The notes: a model not told the origin generated them from the sequence alone. Positions 8,827-17,209 are shown, counted from the stretch's first letter. The stretch is 38,190 nucleotides of DNA from JANYGM01 sp043764015 (GCA_043764015.1 JAYUKY010000081.1:1-38190), one strand, 5' to 3'. Made by a program: numbers and translations.

Positions 8827-9609
8827 TTATTGCCAAATTTCCCAAGATTTTTCTGCTTGTAAATAAAGCATTTCTAAACCGTTTTTGGTACTTGCACCTT
8901 GTTGTCTACCGTTTTTCAAAAAAGTAGTTTCTTCAGGGTTATAGACTAAATCATACAAAATATGCTGATTAGTGATGTACTCATACGGAATTTGTGGACA
9001 AAATTCCGTATGTGGGTACATTCCTAGTGGTGTAGTGTTAATAATTAGCTGAAAATCTTGCAAAAAAGGTTTTTGATGTTTGAGGGTTGTCAAATCATTG
9101 TAACTAATAGTATTTACACTTTTCTGTCTAGAAACTATTTTATAATGTATTTTGAGGTCTTCAAGTGCCACTATTACAGCTCTTGCTGCACCACCATTAC
9201 CCAAAACAAGTGCGTTTAAACTACTTAAATTGGTGTTTTTAGTGGTTAGATTTGTATGCAAAAGAGTTTCTAAGGATTTTTTGAAACCAAAATAATCAGA
9301 ATTATAACCAATCTTTTTACCATTTGGAAGTATTTTAATGACGTTTACTGCACCCACACGCAAAGCGGAACTATCTAACTCATCAAGATAGGGAATAATA
9401 TTTTTTTTGTGCGGAATAGTTACGTTCAGCCCAACAAGTTTTGGATTGTTTTTGATAAAAACAGAGAAATCTTCCAAATTTTCTAGCGGAAATAAAAAAT
9501 AATCAAAATTATCTATTCCTTCCTTCAAAAATTTTTCTTTGAAATATCTCTCTGAAAATGAATGAGATATAGGAAACCCAATCAGCCCAAGCTCGTGTAT
9601 TTGCATCAT
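8827..9609 (-). CDS. aroE: Shikimate dehydrogenase
   Basis: 260 residues. AroE reduces 3-dehydroshikimate to shikimate with NADPH in the chorismate pathway. The shikimate-binding Ser pair is in SHSFS (15-19), the catalytic Lys68 in NVTIPHK and Asp105 in NSDYFGF; Asn89 lies in GAVNVI. The nucleotide loop is GNGGAAR (137-143), then NTTPLGMYP (201-209) and the C-terminal NGLEMLYLQAE. Length is slightly short of the E. coli enzyme, as usual in Bacteroidota. Two adjacent Met codons (9609 and 9606) could serve as start. It stands alone, convergent with the SDR gene and divergent from tRNA-Asp. Confidence 0.95.
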   Translation of the reverse strand: MMQIHELGLIGFPISHSFSERYFKEKFLKEGIDNFDYFLFPLENLEDFSVFIKNNPKLVGLNVTIPHKKNIIPYLDELDSSALRVGAVNVIKILPNGKKIGYNSDYFGFKKSLETLLHTNLTTKNTNLSSLNALVLGNGGAARAVIVALEDLKIHYKIVSRQKSVNTISYNDLTTLKHQKPFLQDFQLIINTTPLGMYPHTEFCPQIPYEYITNQHILYDLVYNPEETTFLKNGRQQGASTKNGLEMLYLQAEKSWEIWQ

Positions 9610-9676
9610 TTTAATAAAAAATTATAGTATTTTGAAAAATATTTTCATAAAAATACGAAAAAAAAGTATCAAAAAG

Positions 9677-9707
9677 TTTGTTTATACTAAAAAAGTTCTT
9701 ACCTTTG
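9677..9707 (+). promoter_or_regulatory. Promoter of tRNA-Asp
   Basis: TTTG (9677-9680), a 19-bp spacer and TACCTTTG (9700-9707) match the Bacteroidota consensus exactly. The tRNA begins 27 bp after the -7 element. Confidence 0.82.
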
Positions 9708-9733
9708 CATCACTAACAGAAACAGTACCAAAC

Positions 9734-9807
9734 GGAGTGGTAGTTCAGCTGGTTAGAATGCCTGCCTGTCACGCAGGAGGTCGCGGGTTCGAGTCCCGTC
9801 CATTCCG
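9734..9807 (+). tRNA. tRNA-Asp (anticodon GUC)
   Basis: A 74-nt cloverleaf. Acceptor GGAGTGG pairs with CCATTCC, discriminator G; anticodon stem CCTGC/GCAGG encloses CTGTCAC with anticodon GTC. CCA is not encoded. It is a single-gene unit with its own promoter and terminator. Confidence 0.96.
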
Positions 9808-9810
9808 CAA

Positions 9811-9845
9811 AAACCCCTTAATTACACTAATTAAGGGGTTTTTTT
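9811..9845 (+). terminator. Terminator of tRNA-Asp
   Basis: A perfect 14-bp stem (9811-9824 with 9828-9841) with a 3-nt loop runs into a T-tract. It starts three bases past the tRNA. Confidence 0.93.
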
Positions 9846-9858
9846 GTTGTACCCAACA

Positions 9859-9890
9859 AAAGCCACATTCTGGAACTAGAATGTGGCTTT
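9859..9890 (-). terminator. Terminator of the TerB/ABC transporter gene
   Basis: A perfect 13-bp stem (9859-9871 with 9878-9890) with a 6-nt loop; on the minus strand it is followed by a short T-run. It lies 20 bp past the transporter stop and may work both ways. Confidence 0.82.
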
Positions 9891-9909
9891 ATTTTTACAA
9901 AATATTTTT

Positions 9910-12849
9910 CTATTTACGTAGAATTTTCATTCTTCTTGGTACATCTAAGTATAACAAAAAGAAAAGAAAGAATGTCATTACCCAAATTATCATTACATTA
10001 AAGTATAAAGTATCTATTTTAATACCAAAAATAGATTTATTTGGTGCAAAAAAGTGACTAAAAATGCCCTCTCCGTCCCTGTAAACAGGTTGCGTCTTGA
10101 TATCTAAGTGATTATTGAACTCTATAACCTTTGGCGAAATGTCCGTATTGCGTACAAGGAAGGCAACAGCTTCATTATGCGTGCTTTTTTGGAGTAAGTC
10201 TAGGCTTTCTTTACTCTTTTTGTTCTTTATAAAGTCATAAATATAATCATCTTTTGCTTTTTGGTTGGTATTTTGTGTAAAAACTGCATCTTTTTTCAAA
10301 ACTGATAAGATAAAAGGTGCATCTTTGATATTTTTTACCTCAAATTTTGTGAAATTAGTTAAACTTTCCTTAACAAAAAGCTCATTCGTCTTATTTATAA
10401 CATGATTTTCTATGATAGGAAAGCAAAAAGATAAGTTAATTTGATTTTCAATTATCTTTTTATCATAACCATACAACATTTTATTATAAGAATTATCTTT
10501 AAATTGCGCTACCATTAGGCTTTCAAACGCCCATCTTGACACCATCAGCTCACCAAAGAACGGAATATGGGACTTGTCGCTAATTAACATTTGAGGATTT
10601 ACCTTATTGAACTGAATAACTATGCCTCCAAGTACAAGTTGTGGCACTAAAAGTATAGGAATCAACACATACGTTGTAACAGCGGAGCTAAAAGCAGAAG
10701 AAATATTAAGACCAAGCAGATTAGCAAAGCAAGAAGACGAAAACAATACTAGAAAATATTTCCCAGACAAGCACCATTCTATCCCAAGCATTAAATTACC
10801 TACAATCACCAAGAAAAAAGTCTGAATACTTGAAATAAAAAACAAAATCAACACCTTAGAAAGTAAATAACTGCTCCAATTAAGGTTTAAAAACCGCTCT
10901 CTACGAAGAATTTTCCTATCTTTTAGTATTTCTTCTGCACTAATCACCAGCCCCATAAAGATAGCAACAATAATGGAGATAAAAGTATACACAGGCAAGT
11001 TTTCATTATCTGCAAAAACGTAGCTTTTATCCTCTAATGGGTAGTATCTATTCACATACGCCAGCAAAAAAGCTAATAAAGGGGCTTGCCCAAAGCTAAC
11101 AAGCAGGTATTGTTTGTCATAAACTTTGCTCAAAAAGTCCCTTTTTAGAAAAATTTGTATTTGTTTCAACCAACTTGGTAGAATAAGCGGTTTGTTAGTG
11201 TAAACTTTTGGTTCTTTAGCTTGCGGTATTTCTATATTTTGCTGAAAAAGGCTGTGCCATTGGTAAGGTGTGGTTTTTCTCTTCTCTGTGAAGCGACCAT
11301 ATTCATTGACGACCTTAGTTTCTACTATATCAAAGATAAGTTCTGCATTAACATTCCCGCATTCGTGACACTCCGCAATGTTACTATTGATTTGTTTGGA
11401 TAGTTTTTTGAAGTAAAGTAGTGATTCTGTAGGATTTCCATAGTAAATAGGGTAGCCACCAATGTCCAAAATGTAAAGTTTATCTAACATTTTGAAAATA
11501 TTGGAGGAAGGTTGATGAATCACAGTGAAAATTAGCTTTCCTTTTAAGCTAAGTTCTTTAAGTAAGTCCATTATATTTTCAGAATCTCTAGAAGAAAGTC
11601 CAGAAGTCGGCTCATCTACAAACAAAATGGAGGGAGAACGGAGAAGTTCTAGCCCTATATTGAGTCTTTTACGCTGTCCACCACTAATAATTCGTTGTAA
11701 AAGTGTTCCTACTCGCATATTTTCTACTTCTATTAAGCCTAAACTTACAAGTGTTTGCCTAACAAGTGCATTTATCTCGTTTTCTGTGAGATTTCCCAAG
11801 CAAAGTTTAGCAGCGTAGTACATATTTTCTCTAACGCTCAACTCTTCTATGAGCATATCTTCCTGTGGAACGTAACCAATCAAGCCCTGAAATGTATGTT
11901 TCTCTATATTTACGCCATTTATGATAATTTCTCCCTGCTTTGTGGGAATAGTGCCATTAAGTATCTCCAAAAGCGTTGATTTGCCCGAGCCAGAAGCTCC
12001 CATTATGCCAATAAGTTTGCCACCATTCTCGTTAATATTGATATTTCTTAAGCCCGAAGCACTATTTTTGAAGCCAAAATATACGTCTTTTGCAATAAAA
12101 GATATTTCTTCTTCAATATTATTTACTCGGAACTGGCTCACAACGTCACTATAATAGATACTTTCTAGCCTATTTCCTCTAATAGCACTCCCTGTTGGGA
12201 AAAGATATGTTTGATTATTATTAAGAAGTAACCCATTTAGGTAATAATCTTGAAAACCTAAGTATTTAACGAGATACATTTCAATAGTTGGTATTCGTAA
12301 GATACAAATAAGCCCACGCAAGCTATTAAAATACTTATTATTTGGAATAATAAAATTAAGATTACTATAAATAACAACACTTTCAGGAACTTTTGGTGCA
12401 GTATTTTCGCTAAATTCTGTAAATTCTACAAAATTCTGAAGATTTTTGAAGTCTGAAGGGTGAAGATTAAATACACTAGCAGCAGTATCTAGATATTCTT
12501 GCTCTTGTTGCGTTATAATATCATTAACGGTGATAAGTTCTAGCATACGTAAGATAATAATAACCTTCTGTTGCTGTGTAAGTTCTCTATTTATCTGGTA
12601 ACAATACTTAAGCATTAGTGAAGATACCTTCATTGGCGTGAGTTTTTCACCTTCTTTTGGCGTGTTTACTGTATTTATCTTTTGATTAGATGCTTCTTCA
12701 AAGATAGAAAGGTACTTTTGTACATCATCAGCATTGATTTGCTGACTAAGAAACTCTTTTACCACTACAATAGACTTACTTGTTTGCTTATCAAGTATAG
12801 TTGTAATACCAAAAAGGCGCATCAAGGCTTTTAAAAGTTCTTCACTCAT
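9910..12849 (-). CDS. ABCG-type transporter (ATPase-permease fusion) with N-terminal TerB-like domain
   Basis: 979 residues. About 1-145 is a helical TerB-like region. A conserved linker (about 150-250) precedes the ABC ATPase (about 250-470): Walker A GASGSGKST (284-292), signature SGGQ (389-392), Walker B ILFVDEP (408-414) and switch His445. A Cys pair CHECG (494-498) lies in the linker. The C-terminal half carries an ABC-2 permease with membrane spans around 580-600, 618-640, 660-690, 698-745 and a last one at about 945-970, after a long extracytoplasmic loop (about 755-940). The ATPase-then-membrane order is that of eukaryotic ABCG half-transporters. Substrate unknown. It appears to be monocistronic; the neighbouring DHH gene on the same strand is 64 bp upstream. 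Confidence 0.88.
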   Translation of the reverse strand: MSEELLKALMRLFGITTILDKQTSKSIVVVKEFLSQQINADDVQKYLSIFEEASNQKINTVNTPKEGEKLTPMKVSSLMLKYCYQINRELTQQQKVIIILRMLELITVNDIITQQEQEYLDTAASVFNLHPSDFKNLQNFVEFTEFSENTAPKVPESVVIYSNLNFIIPNNKYFNSLRGLICILRIPTIEMYLVKYLGFQDYYLNGLLLNNNQTYLFPTGSAIRGNRLESIYYSDVVSQFRVNNIEEEISFIAKDVYFGFKNSASGLRNININENGGKLIGIMGASGSGKSTLLEILNGTIPTKQGEIIINGVNIEKHTFQGLIGYVPQEDMLIEELSVRENMYYAAKLCLGNLTENEINALVRQTLVSLGLIEVENMRVGTLLQRIISGGQRKRLNIGLELLRSPSILFVDEPTSGLSSRDSENIMDLLKELSLKGKLIFTVIHQPSSNIFKMLDKLYILDIGGYPIYYGNPTESLLYFKKLSKQINSNIAECHECGNVNAELIFDIVETKVVNEYGRFTEKRKTTPYQWHSLFQQNIEIPQAKEPKVYTNKPLILPSWLKQIQIFLKRDFLSKVYDKQYLLVSFGQAPLLAFLLAYVNRYYPLEDKSYVFADNENLPVYTFISIIVAIFMGLVISAEEILKDRKILRRERFLNLNWSSYLLSKVLILFFISSIQTFFLVIVGNLMLGIEWCLSGKYFLVLFSSSCFANLLGLNISSAFSSAVTTYVLIPILLVPQLVLGGIVIQFNKVNPQMLISDKSHIPFFGELMVSRWAFESLMVAQFKDNSYNKMLYGYDKKIIENQINLSFCFPIIENHVINKTNELFVKESLTNFTKFEVKNIKDAPFILSVLKKDAVFTQNTNQKAKDDYIYDFIKNKKSKESLDLLQKSTHNEAVAFLVRNTDISPKVIEFNNHLDIKTQPVYRDGEGIFSHFFAPNKSIFGIKIDTLYFNVMIIWVMTFFLFFLLYLDVPRRMKILRK

Positions 12850-12874
12850 ATTATTTTATTTGTTTTTAGGGAGT

Positions 12875-12900
12875 TATAAATACGCCATTCCGCTAGAATT
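12875..12900. repeat. CCGCTGG-family module (degenerate single copy)
   Basis: The sequence here reads ATAAATACGCCATTCCGCTA, closely matching modules inside the 8495-8734 and 28794-28989 elements (ATAAATATGCCGTCCCGCTG). It sits alone between the DHH gene and the transporter gene. Confidence 0.55.
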
Positions 12901-12913
12901 AAAATATATTTTT

Positions 12914-13933
12914 CTAAAAAACAGTTTCTTGTAGTTCTTTTTGATAAGAAGGTAGTAAGTCAAGGAATTTTTTGAGTGTTTTATCAAAAGAATCAAAGCT
13001 ATGACCTCCAGCAGCGTTTTTATGACCTCCACCGTTGAAATTATTTTTAGAAAAGAGATTAGCAGGAAAGTCACCAACTGACCTAAAAGACATCTTTATG
13101 GTGTCTCCTCTGTCAATAATGATAGCTGCAAACACAATTCCCTCAATGGAAAGGGCATAATTTACAATTCCTTCTGTGTCGCCTGTCTGTGAATGGAATT
13201 GTTTTAGTTCCGCATCAGAAACGGTGAAGTAAGCAGTACGAAATTCTGGCAAAACAATGAGTTTTTTTGACAACATATACCCCAAAAAGCGCAATCTTTC
13301 CTCTGTACTGTCGTCATAAACGAGATGATTTACCTTAGAAGTATTAACGCCCAAGTCAATAAGTTGCCCAGCGACTTCGTGAACGTATTTTGTAGTGCTA
13401 GGATGTTTAAAAGATGCCGTATCAGTCATAATTCCTGCATAAATAGCCTCTCCAATATCCTTCGTAATCTTATCTTTTCCATCAAGAAGTAGAATTAGCT
13501 TAAAAATAAGCTCTGCAGTGGCAGCGGCATGTACGTCCCAGAAGTCAAAAAGTGGCTTTATGGTAGGTTCTATGTGGTGGTCTACCAAAAGAATAGGCTT
13601 ATCCGCCTTAATAATGAGGTCAGCGAGGTTATTTATTCGTCCCATTCCAGAAAAATCAAGACAACAGACAAGTTCTGCTTGATTGAGCAAGTTTCCTATG
13701 TGGTTTTTTGTCTTATCAGAGAGAATAATGACGTTTTCATTGCCGCTCATCCAGTTAAGAAACCGGGGATAATCACTCGGTACAACCACGCTGACGTGAT
13801 GTCCGCAGGCTTTTAAGTAACCCGCCCAACCTAGCGCAGAGCCAAGCGCATCAGCATCAGGTTTAAAGTGTGTGGTGATAAAAATATGTCGTGGCGTGCT
13901 TAAAAAAGCCTTAAATTCCGTAAAATTATGCAT
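12914..13933 (-). CDS. DHH-family phosphoesterase (NrnA-like oligoribonuclease/pAp phosphatase)
   Basis: 339 residues from the ATG at 13933; the frame is open to 13960, but the downstream Met puts the conserved motif at the family's usual distance from the N-terminus. Visible motifs: THFKPDADALGSALG (Mn-binding DxD, motif I), CLDFSGMGR (motif II), LVDHH (the DHH signature), GIMTDTASFKH, and the DHHA1 substrate loop GGGHKNAAGG near the C-terminus. NrnA-type enzymes degrade very short RNAs and dephosphorylate 3'-phosphoadenosine 5'-phosphate in the cytosol; this family also contains c-di-AMP/pGpG phosphodiesterases, so the exact substrate is inferred. Probably its own unit. Confidence 0.88.
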   Translation of the reverse strand: MHNFTEFKAFLSTPRHIFITTHFKPDADALGSALGWAGYLKACGHHVSVVVPSDYPRFLNWMSGNENVIILSDKTKNHIGNLLNQAELVCCLDFSGMGRINNLADLIIKADKPILLVDHHIEPTIKPLFDFWDVHAAATAELIFKLILLLDGKDKITKDIGEAIYAGIMTDTASFKHPSTTKYVHEVAGQLIDLGVNTSKVNHLVYDDSTEERLRFLGYMLSKKLIVLPEFRTAYFTVSDAELKQFHSQTGDTEGIVNYALSIEGIVFAAIIIDRGDTIKMSFRSVGDFPANLFSKNNFNGGGHKNAAGGHSFDSFDKTLKKFLDLLPSYQKELQETVF

Positions 13934-13952
13934 TTTATTTGAGTTATATTTT

Positions 13953-14042
13953 AAAACCACCCCTAGCCCCTCCCTTCAAAAGAGGGGAATAAAAACTCCC
14001 TTCCTTCCTAAGGCTAGCGTTTCGCTTGGGTTGGGGGTGGTT
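13953..14042. repeat. C-rich/G-rich facing intergenic repeat
   Basis: Left end AAAACCACCCCTAGCCCC and right end GGGGGTGGTT can pair, with smaller C-run/G-run palindromes inside. A related element is found at 15537-15613. It separates the divergent DHH and 14183 genes. Confidence 0.65.
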
Positions 14043-14123
14043 GTTTTTTCGCTATTTTTTGTATATTAAATACAATATTGAGAAATATTTTCGTAAAAAC
14101 AAAGTGTAATCAAGGTAAATCCT

Positions 14124-14131
14124 TATATTTG
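14124..14131 (+). promoter_or_regulatory. -7 element upstream of the small membrane-anchored protein
   Basis: TATATTTG matches TAnnTTTG 52 bp upstream of the ATG at 14183. It lies inside the longer open frame that begins at 14078, which argues against that longer start. A -33 match is not clear. Confidence 0.5.
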
Positions 14132-14182
14132 TTTTTGTTAATCATTTTAGAGCTATTTCATTTTATTTTTTACATTATTTTT

Positions 14183-14710
14183 ATGGAAAATCAACTTATT
14201 ATAGGACTTATTACGCTTGCCATTTATCTGATTGGTTTCTTTTTGAATAAGAAAAAAGAAAATCCAGATGAAAACGCACCTCAAACGCCTAATTCCACAG
14301 AAAAAGCAGAAGATTCTTTGCAGGAAATCTTACGTAAATTTCAGCAGGATATGAAAAAAGAAACGCAAACAAAGCCTATTCAGGCTAAAAACCAAGAAAC
14401 AGGGCAAAATATCCTTTTAAATGCCAAGCAAGATGCCAAACAAGAAGTGATGCGCAAAATGCAAGAAGATAAACAAAAAGGCAAGAAGAAACCTAAAAAA
14501 CAATCAGAAGAAAGTGTTTTAGGTAGAAAATATGTTGATTATGACTTGGATTATAAAGGTTTGACGAAGGAAGACAAGCAAGCAATGAAAAAATTTGATG
14601 CTTACGCCATCACCACACAAAAGAAAAATCCTATTCTTAAATTGCTTTCTGATAAAAAGAATTTGAAGCAAGTTTTTATTGCTAATGAGATTTTTCAAAG
14701 GAAATTTTAA
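14183..14710 (+). CDS. Small membrane-anchored, highly charged protein of unknown function
   Basis: 175 residues from the ATG at 14183. One N-terminal membrane helix (about residues 4-20, LIIGLITLAIYLIGFFL) is followed by a stop-transfer KKK and a long Lys/Glu/Gln-rich, probably helical or disordered cytoplasmic part. The C-terminal portion (about 110-175) is better ordered. A longer frame from 14078 would include the likely promoter and is rejected. No family recognised. The facing-palindrome element at 14725 separates it from the hydrolase gene. Confidence 0.65.
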   Translation: MENQLIIGLITLAIYLIGFFLNKKKENPDENAPQTPNSTEKAEDSLQEILRKFQQDMKKETQTKPIQAKNQETGQNILLNAKQDAKQEVMRKMQEDKQKGKKKPKKQSEESVLGRKYVDYDLDYKGLTKEDKQAMKKFDAYAITTQKKNPILKLLSDKKNLKQVFIANEIFQRKF

Positions 14711-14724
14711 GCATCCATCCATAT

Positions 14725-14847
14725 TTGTAGAGACGTTGCTTGCAACGTCTGAGCGCAGAAAAAGTATTTAATTTGATACAACTATTGCACTTTCGTTTAT
14801 CTTGTTGGTTGCTTGTCATTTAGACGTTGCAAGCAACGTCTCTACAA
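14725..14847. repeat. 123-bp element with perfect 26-bp inverted repeats
   Basis: Arms 14725-14750 and 14822-14847 are exact inverted copies, and each arm is itself a palindrome (GACGTTGC-TTGCAACGTC). The 71-bp interior has no coding capacity. It fills the gap between 14183-14710 and the next gene. The TTGTAGAGACGTTGC motif has the look of a dispersed intergenic repeat. Confidence 0.8.
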
Positions 14848-14873
14848 CCAAATTACACAAAATCTACTAAAAA

Positions 14874-15512
14874 ATGAATTTAATTCAGTCTTTTACTTTC
14901 AATAGTTTCCAAGAAAATATGTATATTATTTCTGATGAAACCCACGAAGCCATTATTATTGACCCTGGTTGCAGCAATGCCAAAGAAGAATACATTTTGC
15001 AGGCTTATATTGAGAAAAATAAACTTGTAGTAAAAGGTGTTTACAATACGCATTGCCACATTGATCATATTTTAGGCGTGAATTTTGCTAAAAATCTCTT
15101 TGAAGTGCCGTTTTACGCCCACGCTTTTGAGGAAAGGAATTTCTCTGCAGAAGCAAAAGCTATTATACAAATGTGGGGTATTACTTGTCCTGACATCAAA
15201 ATAGACCATTATGTCAAAGAAACGGATAAAATTATGTTTGGAAATACGGTTTTGGATATTTTGTTTGTGCCTGGTCATTCTCCTGGTCACTTGGCGTTCT
15301 ATAATAAGGCTGAAAAATACTGTATCAATGGTGATGTTTTGTTTAATATGGGCGTTGGGCGTACAGATTTGCCTGGTGGCAGTTACACAACACTAATGAA
15401 ATCTATTTTTGAGCAGCTTTTTACTTTGCCAGATGATACAGTAGTGTATTCAGGTCACGGAAATAAAACCACTATTGGCTTTGAAAAGCAATATAATCCG
15501 TTTTTAATTTAA
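14874..15512 (+). CDS. Metallo-beta-lactamase-fold hydrolase (glyoxalase II-like)
   Basis: 212 residues. The metal-binding motif THCHIDH gives His60, His62, Asp64 and His65; further ligands are His135 in PGHSPGH, Asp154 in INGDVLF and His195 in YSGHG. That is the complete binuclear set of the glyoxalase II/YcbL group, and the short length matches YcbL-type hydrolases, which lack the C-terminal glutathione-binding domain of full glyoxalase II. Probably hydrolyses a thioester; the natural substrate is unknown. Cytosolic. It begins 27 bp after the palindromic element and ends before another. Confidence 0.9.
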   Translation: MNLIQSFTFNSFQENMYIISDETHEAIIIDPGCSNAKEEYILQAYIEKNKLVVKGVYNTHCHIDHILGVNFAKNLFEVPFYAHAFEERNFSAEAKAIIQMWGITCPDIKIDHYVKETDKIMFGNTVLDILFVPGHSPGHLAFYNKAEKYCINGDVLFNMGVGRTDLPGGSYTTLMKSIFEQLFTLPDDTVVYSGHGNKTTIGFEKQYNPFLI

Positions 15513-15536
15513 TAAAAGTTAGTTACGTAAAAACAT

Positions 15537-15613
15537 AAAAACCACTCCCAGCCCCTCCTTAGCAAGGAGGGGAGCTTTATCCCCCTCCTTCAAAGGAGGG
15601 GCAAGGGGTAGTT
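15537..15613. repeat. C-rich/G-rich facing intergenic repeat (second copy)
   Basis: CCACTCCCAGCCCCTCC at the left and GGGGCAAGGGGTAGTT at the right face each other, with internal AGCAAGGAGGGGAGC and CCCCCTCC/GGAGGGG hairpins. Same family as 13953-14042. It separates the hydrolase gene from the PRPP synthetase gene. Confidence 0.65.
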
Positions 15614-15648
15614 AAATTAATTATCATATTTTAAACCTAATCATCTTA

Positions 15649-16599
15649 ATGAAACTACTTTTTAGCATTCAAAAATACCAATATTTACAAGATAAAGTGC
15701 TTGCAATAGATGCACAAAGTGAAAAACCACAGTTTGAAGTAGGAAATTTGGAGGTTAAATATTTCCCTGACGGTGAGCGTTATCAGCGTATTTTGAGTGA
15801 AGTTTCTGGGCGTGAGGTTGTGATTATTGGAGGTACGCCTACGGACTCTGACACATTAGAATTGTATGATTTAGCTTGTGCCATAGAGAAGTATGGGGCA
15901 AAATCTTTGGTTGTGGTTGTGCCTTATTTTGGTTATTCTACAATGGAGCGTGCCGTAAAAGAAGGAGAAGTCGTTACGGCAAAGAGTAGGGCAAGACTTT
16001 TGTCGTCTATTCCTCGTACAGGCTCATATAATACGTTTATTTTAATGGATTTGCATACTGACGGCTTGCCACATTATTTGGAGGGAGATATTAGTACTGT
16101 TCATCTGTATTGTAAAGAGGTTATTTTGGAAGGAGCGCAGGAACTTGCAGGCGGAAGAGATTTTATCTTTGCTTGTACTGATGCTGGACGTGCAAAATGG
16201 GTTGAATCTCTTGCCAAAGACTTAGGAATAAATGCTGCTTTTGCCTTCAAAAGGCGTATTAGTGCTAGTGAAACCGCCGTTACTTCTATTAGTGCAGACG
16301 TTCAGGACAGAGATGTTGTGATTTATGATGATATGATACGTACGGGAGGCTCACTTATTAGTGCAGCACGAGCTTATAAAAATGCGGGTGCAAGCAACAT
16401 TTATGCTCTCACAACTCACGGACTTTTCAGCAATAATGCACTCATACGAATCAAAGAAAGCGGTTTATTTGGAAAAGTAATCAGTACAGATACGCACCCA
16501 AATACATTAGAACTTGCCAAAAATAGCAGTAATAGTGATGGTTTTTTGATGGTGAAAAGTGTTGCAAAATTACTTTATGATAAATTAGTAAAGAAATAA
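15649..16599 (+). CDS. prs: Ribose-phosphate pyrophosphokinase, class II-like
   Basis: 316 residues. PRPP synthetase converts ribose 5-phosphate and ATP to PRPP for purine, pyrimidine, His, Trp and NAD synthesis. FPDGER (39-44), DLH (134-136), a flexible-loop KRR (201-203) and the PRPP loop VVIYDDMIRTGGS (223-235) are all present. The canonical class I ATP-binding YxRQDR motif is absent; in its place is YFGYSTMERAVKEGEVVTAK (93-112), resembling the TGTxERxxxEGDVATA stretch of class II plant-type enzymes, which are phosphate-independent. This may be a second PRPP synthetase rather than the main one. Monocistronic, flanked by palindromic repeats. Confidence 0.85.
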   Translation: MKLLFSIQKYQYLQDKVLAIDAQSEKPQFEVGNLEVKYFPDGERYQRILSEVSGREVVIIGGTPTDSDTLELYDLACAIEKYGAKSLVVVVPYFGYSTMERAVKEGEVVTAKSRARLLSSIPRTGSYNTFILMDLHTDGLPHYLEGDISTVHLYCKEVILEGAQELAGGRDFIFACTDAGRAKWVESLAKDLGINAAFAFKRRISASETAVTSISADVQDRDVVIYDDMIRTGGSLISAARAYKNAGASNIYALTTHGLFSNNALIRIKESGLFGKVISTDTHPNTLELAKNSSNSDGFLMVKSVAKLLYDKLVKK

Positions 16600-16622
16600 T
16601 ACTGAAAATAATTTTTAATTTA

Positions 16623-16680
16623 ATTGCCACAAATGCACAAATCAATACAAAATGTATTTACTCGTGCATTTGTGGCAAAT
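16623..16680. repeat. Palindromic TTGCCACAAATGCAC element, copy 1
   Basis: ATTGCCACAAATGCACAAAT (16623-16642) faces its inverted copy at 16663-16680. It lies between the convergent prs and sigma-factor genes and may act as an RNA hairpin terminator. A sister copy lies at 17451-17507. Confidence 0.75.
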
Positions 16681-16699
16681 GTCTTTTTATAATGTTCAA

Positions 16700-17209
16700 C
16701 TAATCATTGAAAGCATATTGTACCAGTGTTTCTTTTAGTTCTTTTCTTGCTATGAAAATACGGTTTTTGACCGTACCAATAGGAATATTCAGGCGCAAAG
16801 CAATTTCGTGGTACTTAAATCCCTTATAATACATCATAAAAGGAATGCTATAAACATCTTCCAACTTATCAATAGCTGTTGTTATTTCTTGCATAGCAAA
16901 GTTAGAAGTAGCATCATTATGAGAAACTACACTCGTAGTAATGTAGTGCAAGTTTTCTGTTGTGTCTATAAAAGTTTTTTTACGAACTTGTCTTTGATAG
17001 TTCGTGATAAACGTGTTTTTCATTATGGTGTAAAGCCACGCTTTCAAGTTTGTGCCTTCCGCAAATTTATCACGGTTGAGGTAGGCTTTCATTAGCGTTT
17101 CCTGCAACAAATCATTAGCATCATCTAAATCTTTGGTCAGTTTCATTGCAAAGGGTTTCAAGGCAGTTGAAACTTCTTTGATGGACGAGGTAAATTCTGC
17201 TATTGTCAT
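16700..17209 (-). CDS. ECF-type RNA polymerase sigma factor
   Basis: 169 residues from the ATG at 17209. An upstream in-frame GTG at 17239 exists, but the ATG follows an A/T-rich leader and suits the family better. Region 2 (about 15-80) includes DDANDLLQETLMKAY (-10 recognition) and KAWLYTIMKN; region 4 (about 110-165) has the helix-turn-helix YHEIALRLNIPIGTVKNRI. The short linker and lack of regions 1 and 3 place it in the extracytoplasmic-function group. No anti-sigma gene is next to it, so the signal is unknown. It sits between two copies of the same palindromic element and has a strong promoter. Confidence 0.93.
   Translation of the reverse strand: MTIAEFTSSIKEVSTALKPFAMKLTKDLDDANDLLQETLMKAYLNRDKFAEGTNLKAWLYTIMKNTFITNYQRQVRKKTFIDTTENLHYITTSVVSHNDATSNFAMQEITTAIDKLEDVYSIPFMMYYKGFKYHEIALRLNIPIGTVKNRIFIARKELKETLVQYAFND

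Noticed and set aside
9632..10057. 141-codon frame across tRNA-Asp and its terminator
   Set aside because: It runs through a tRNA, its terminator and the end of the opposite-strand transporter gene.
14078..14182. Longer start for the small membrane-anchored protein
   Set aside because: It would contain the -7 promoter element at 14124-14131; the ATG at 14183 is preferred.
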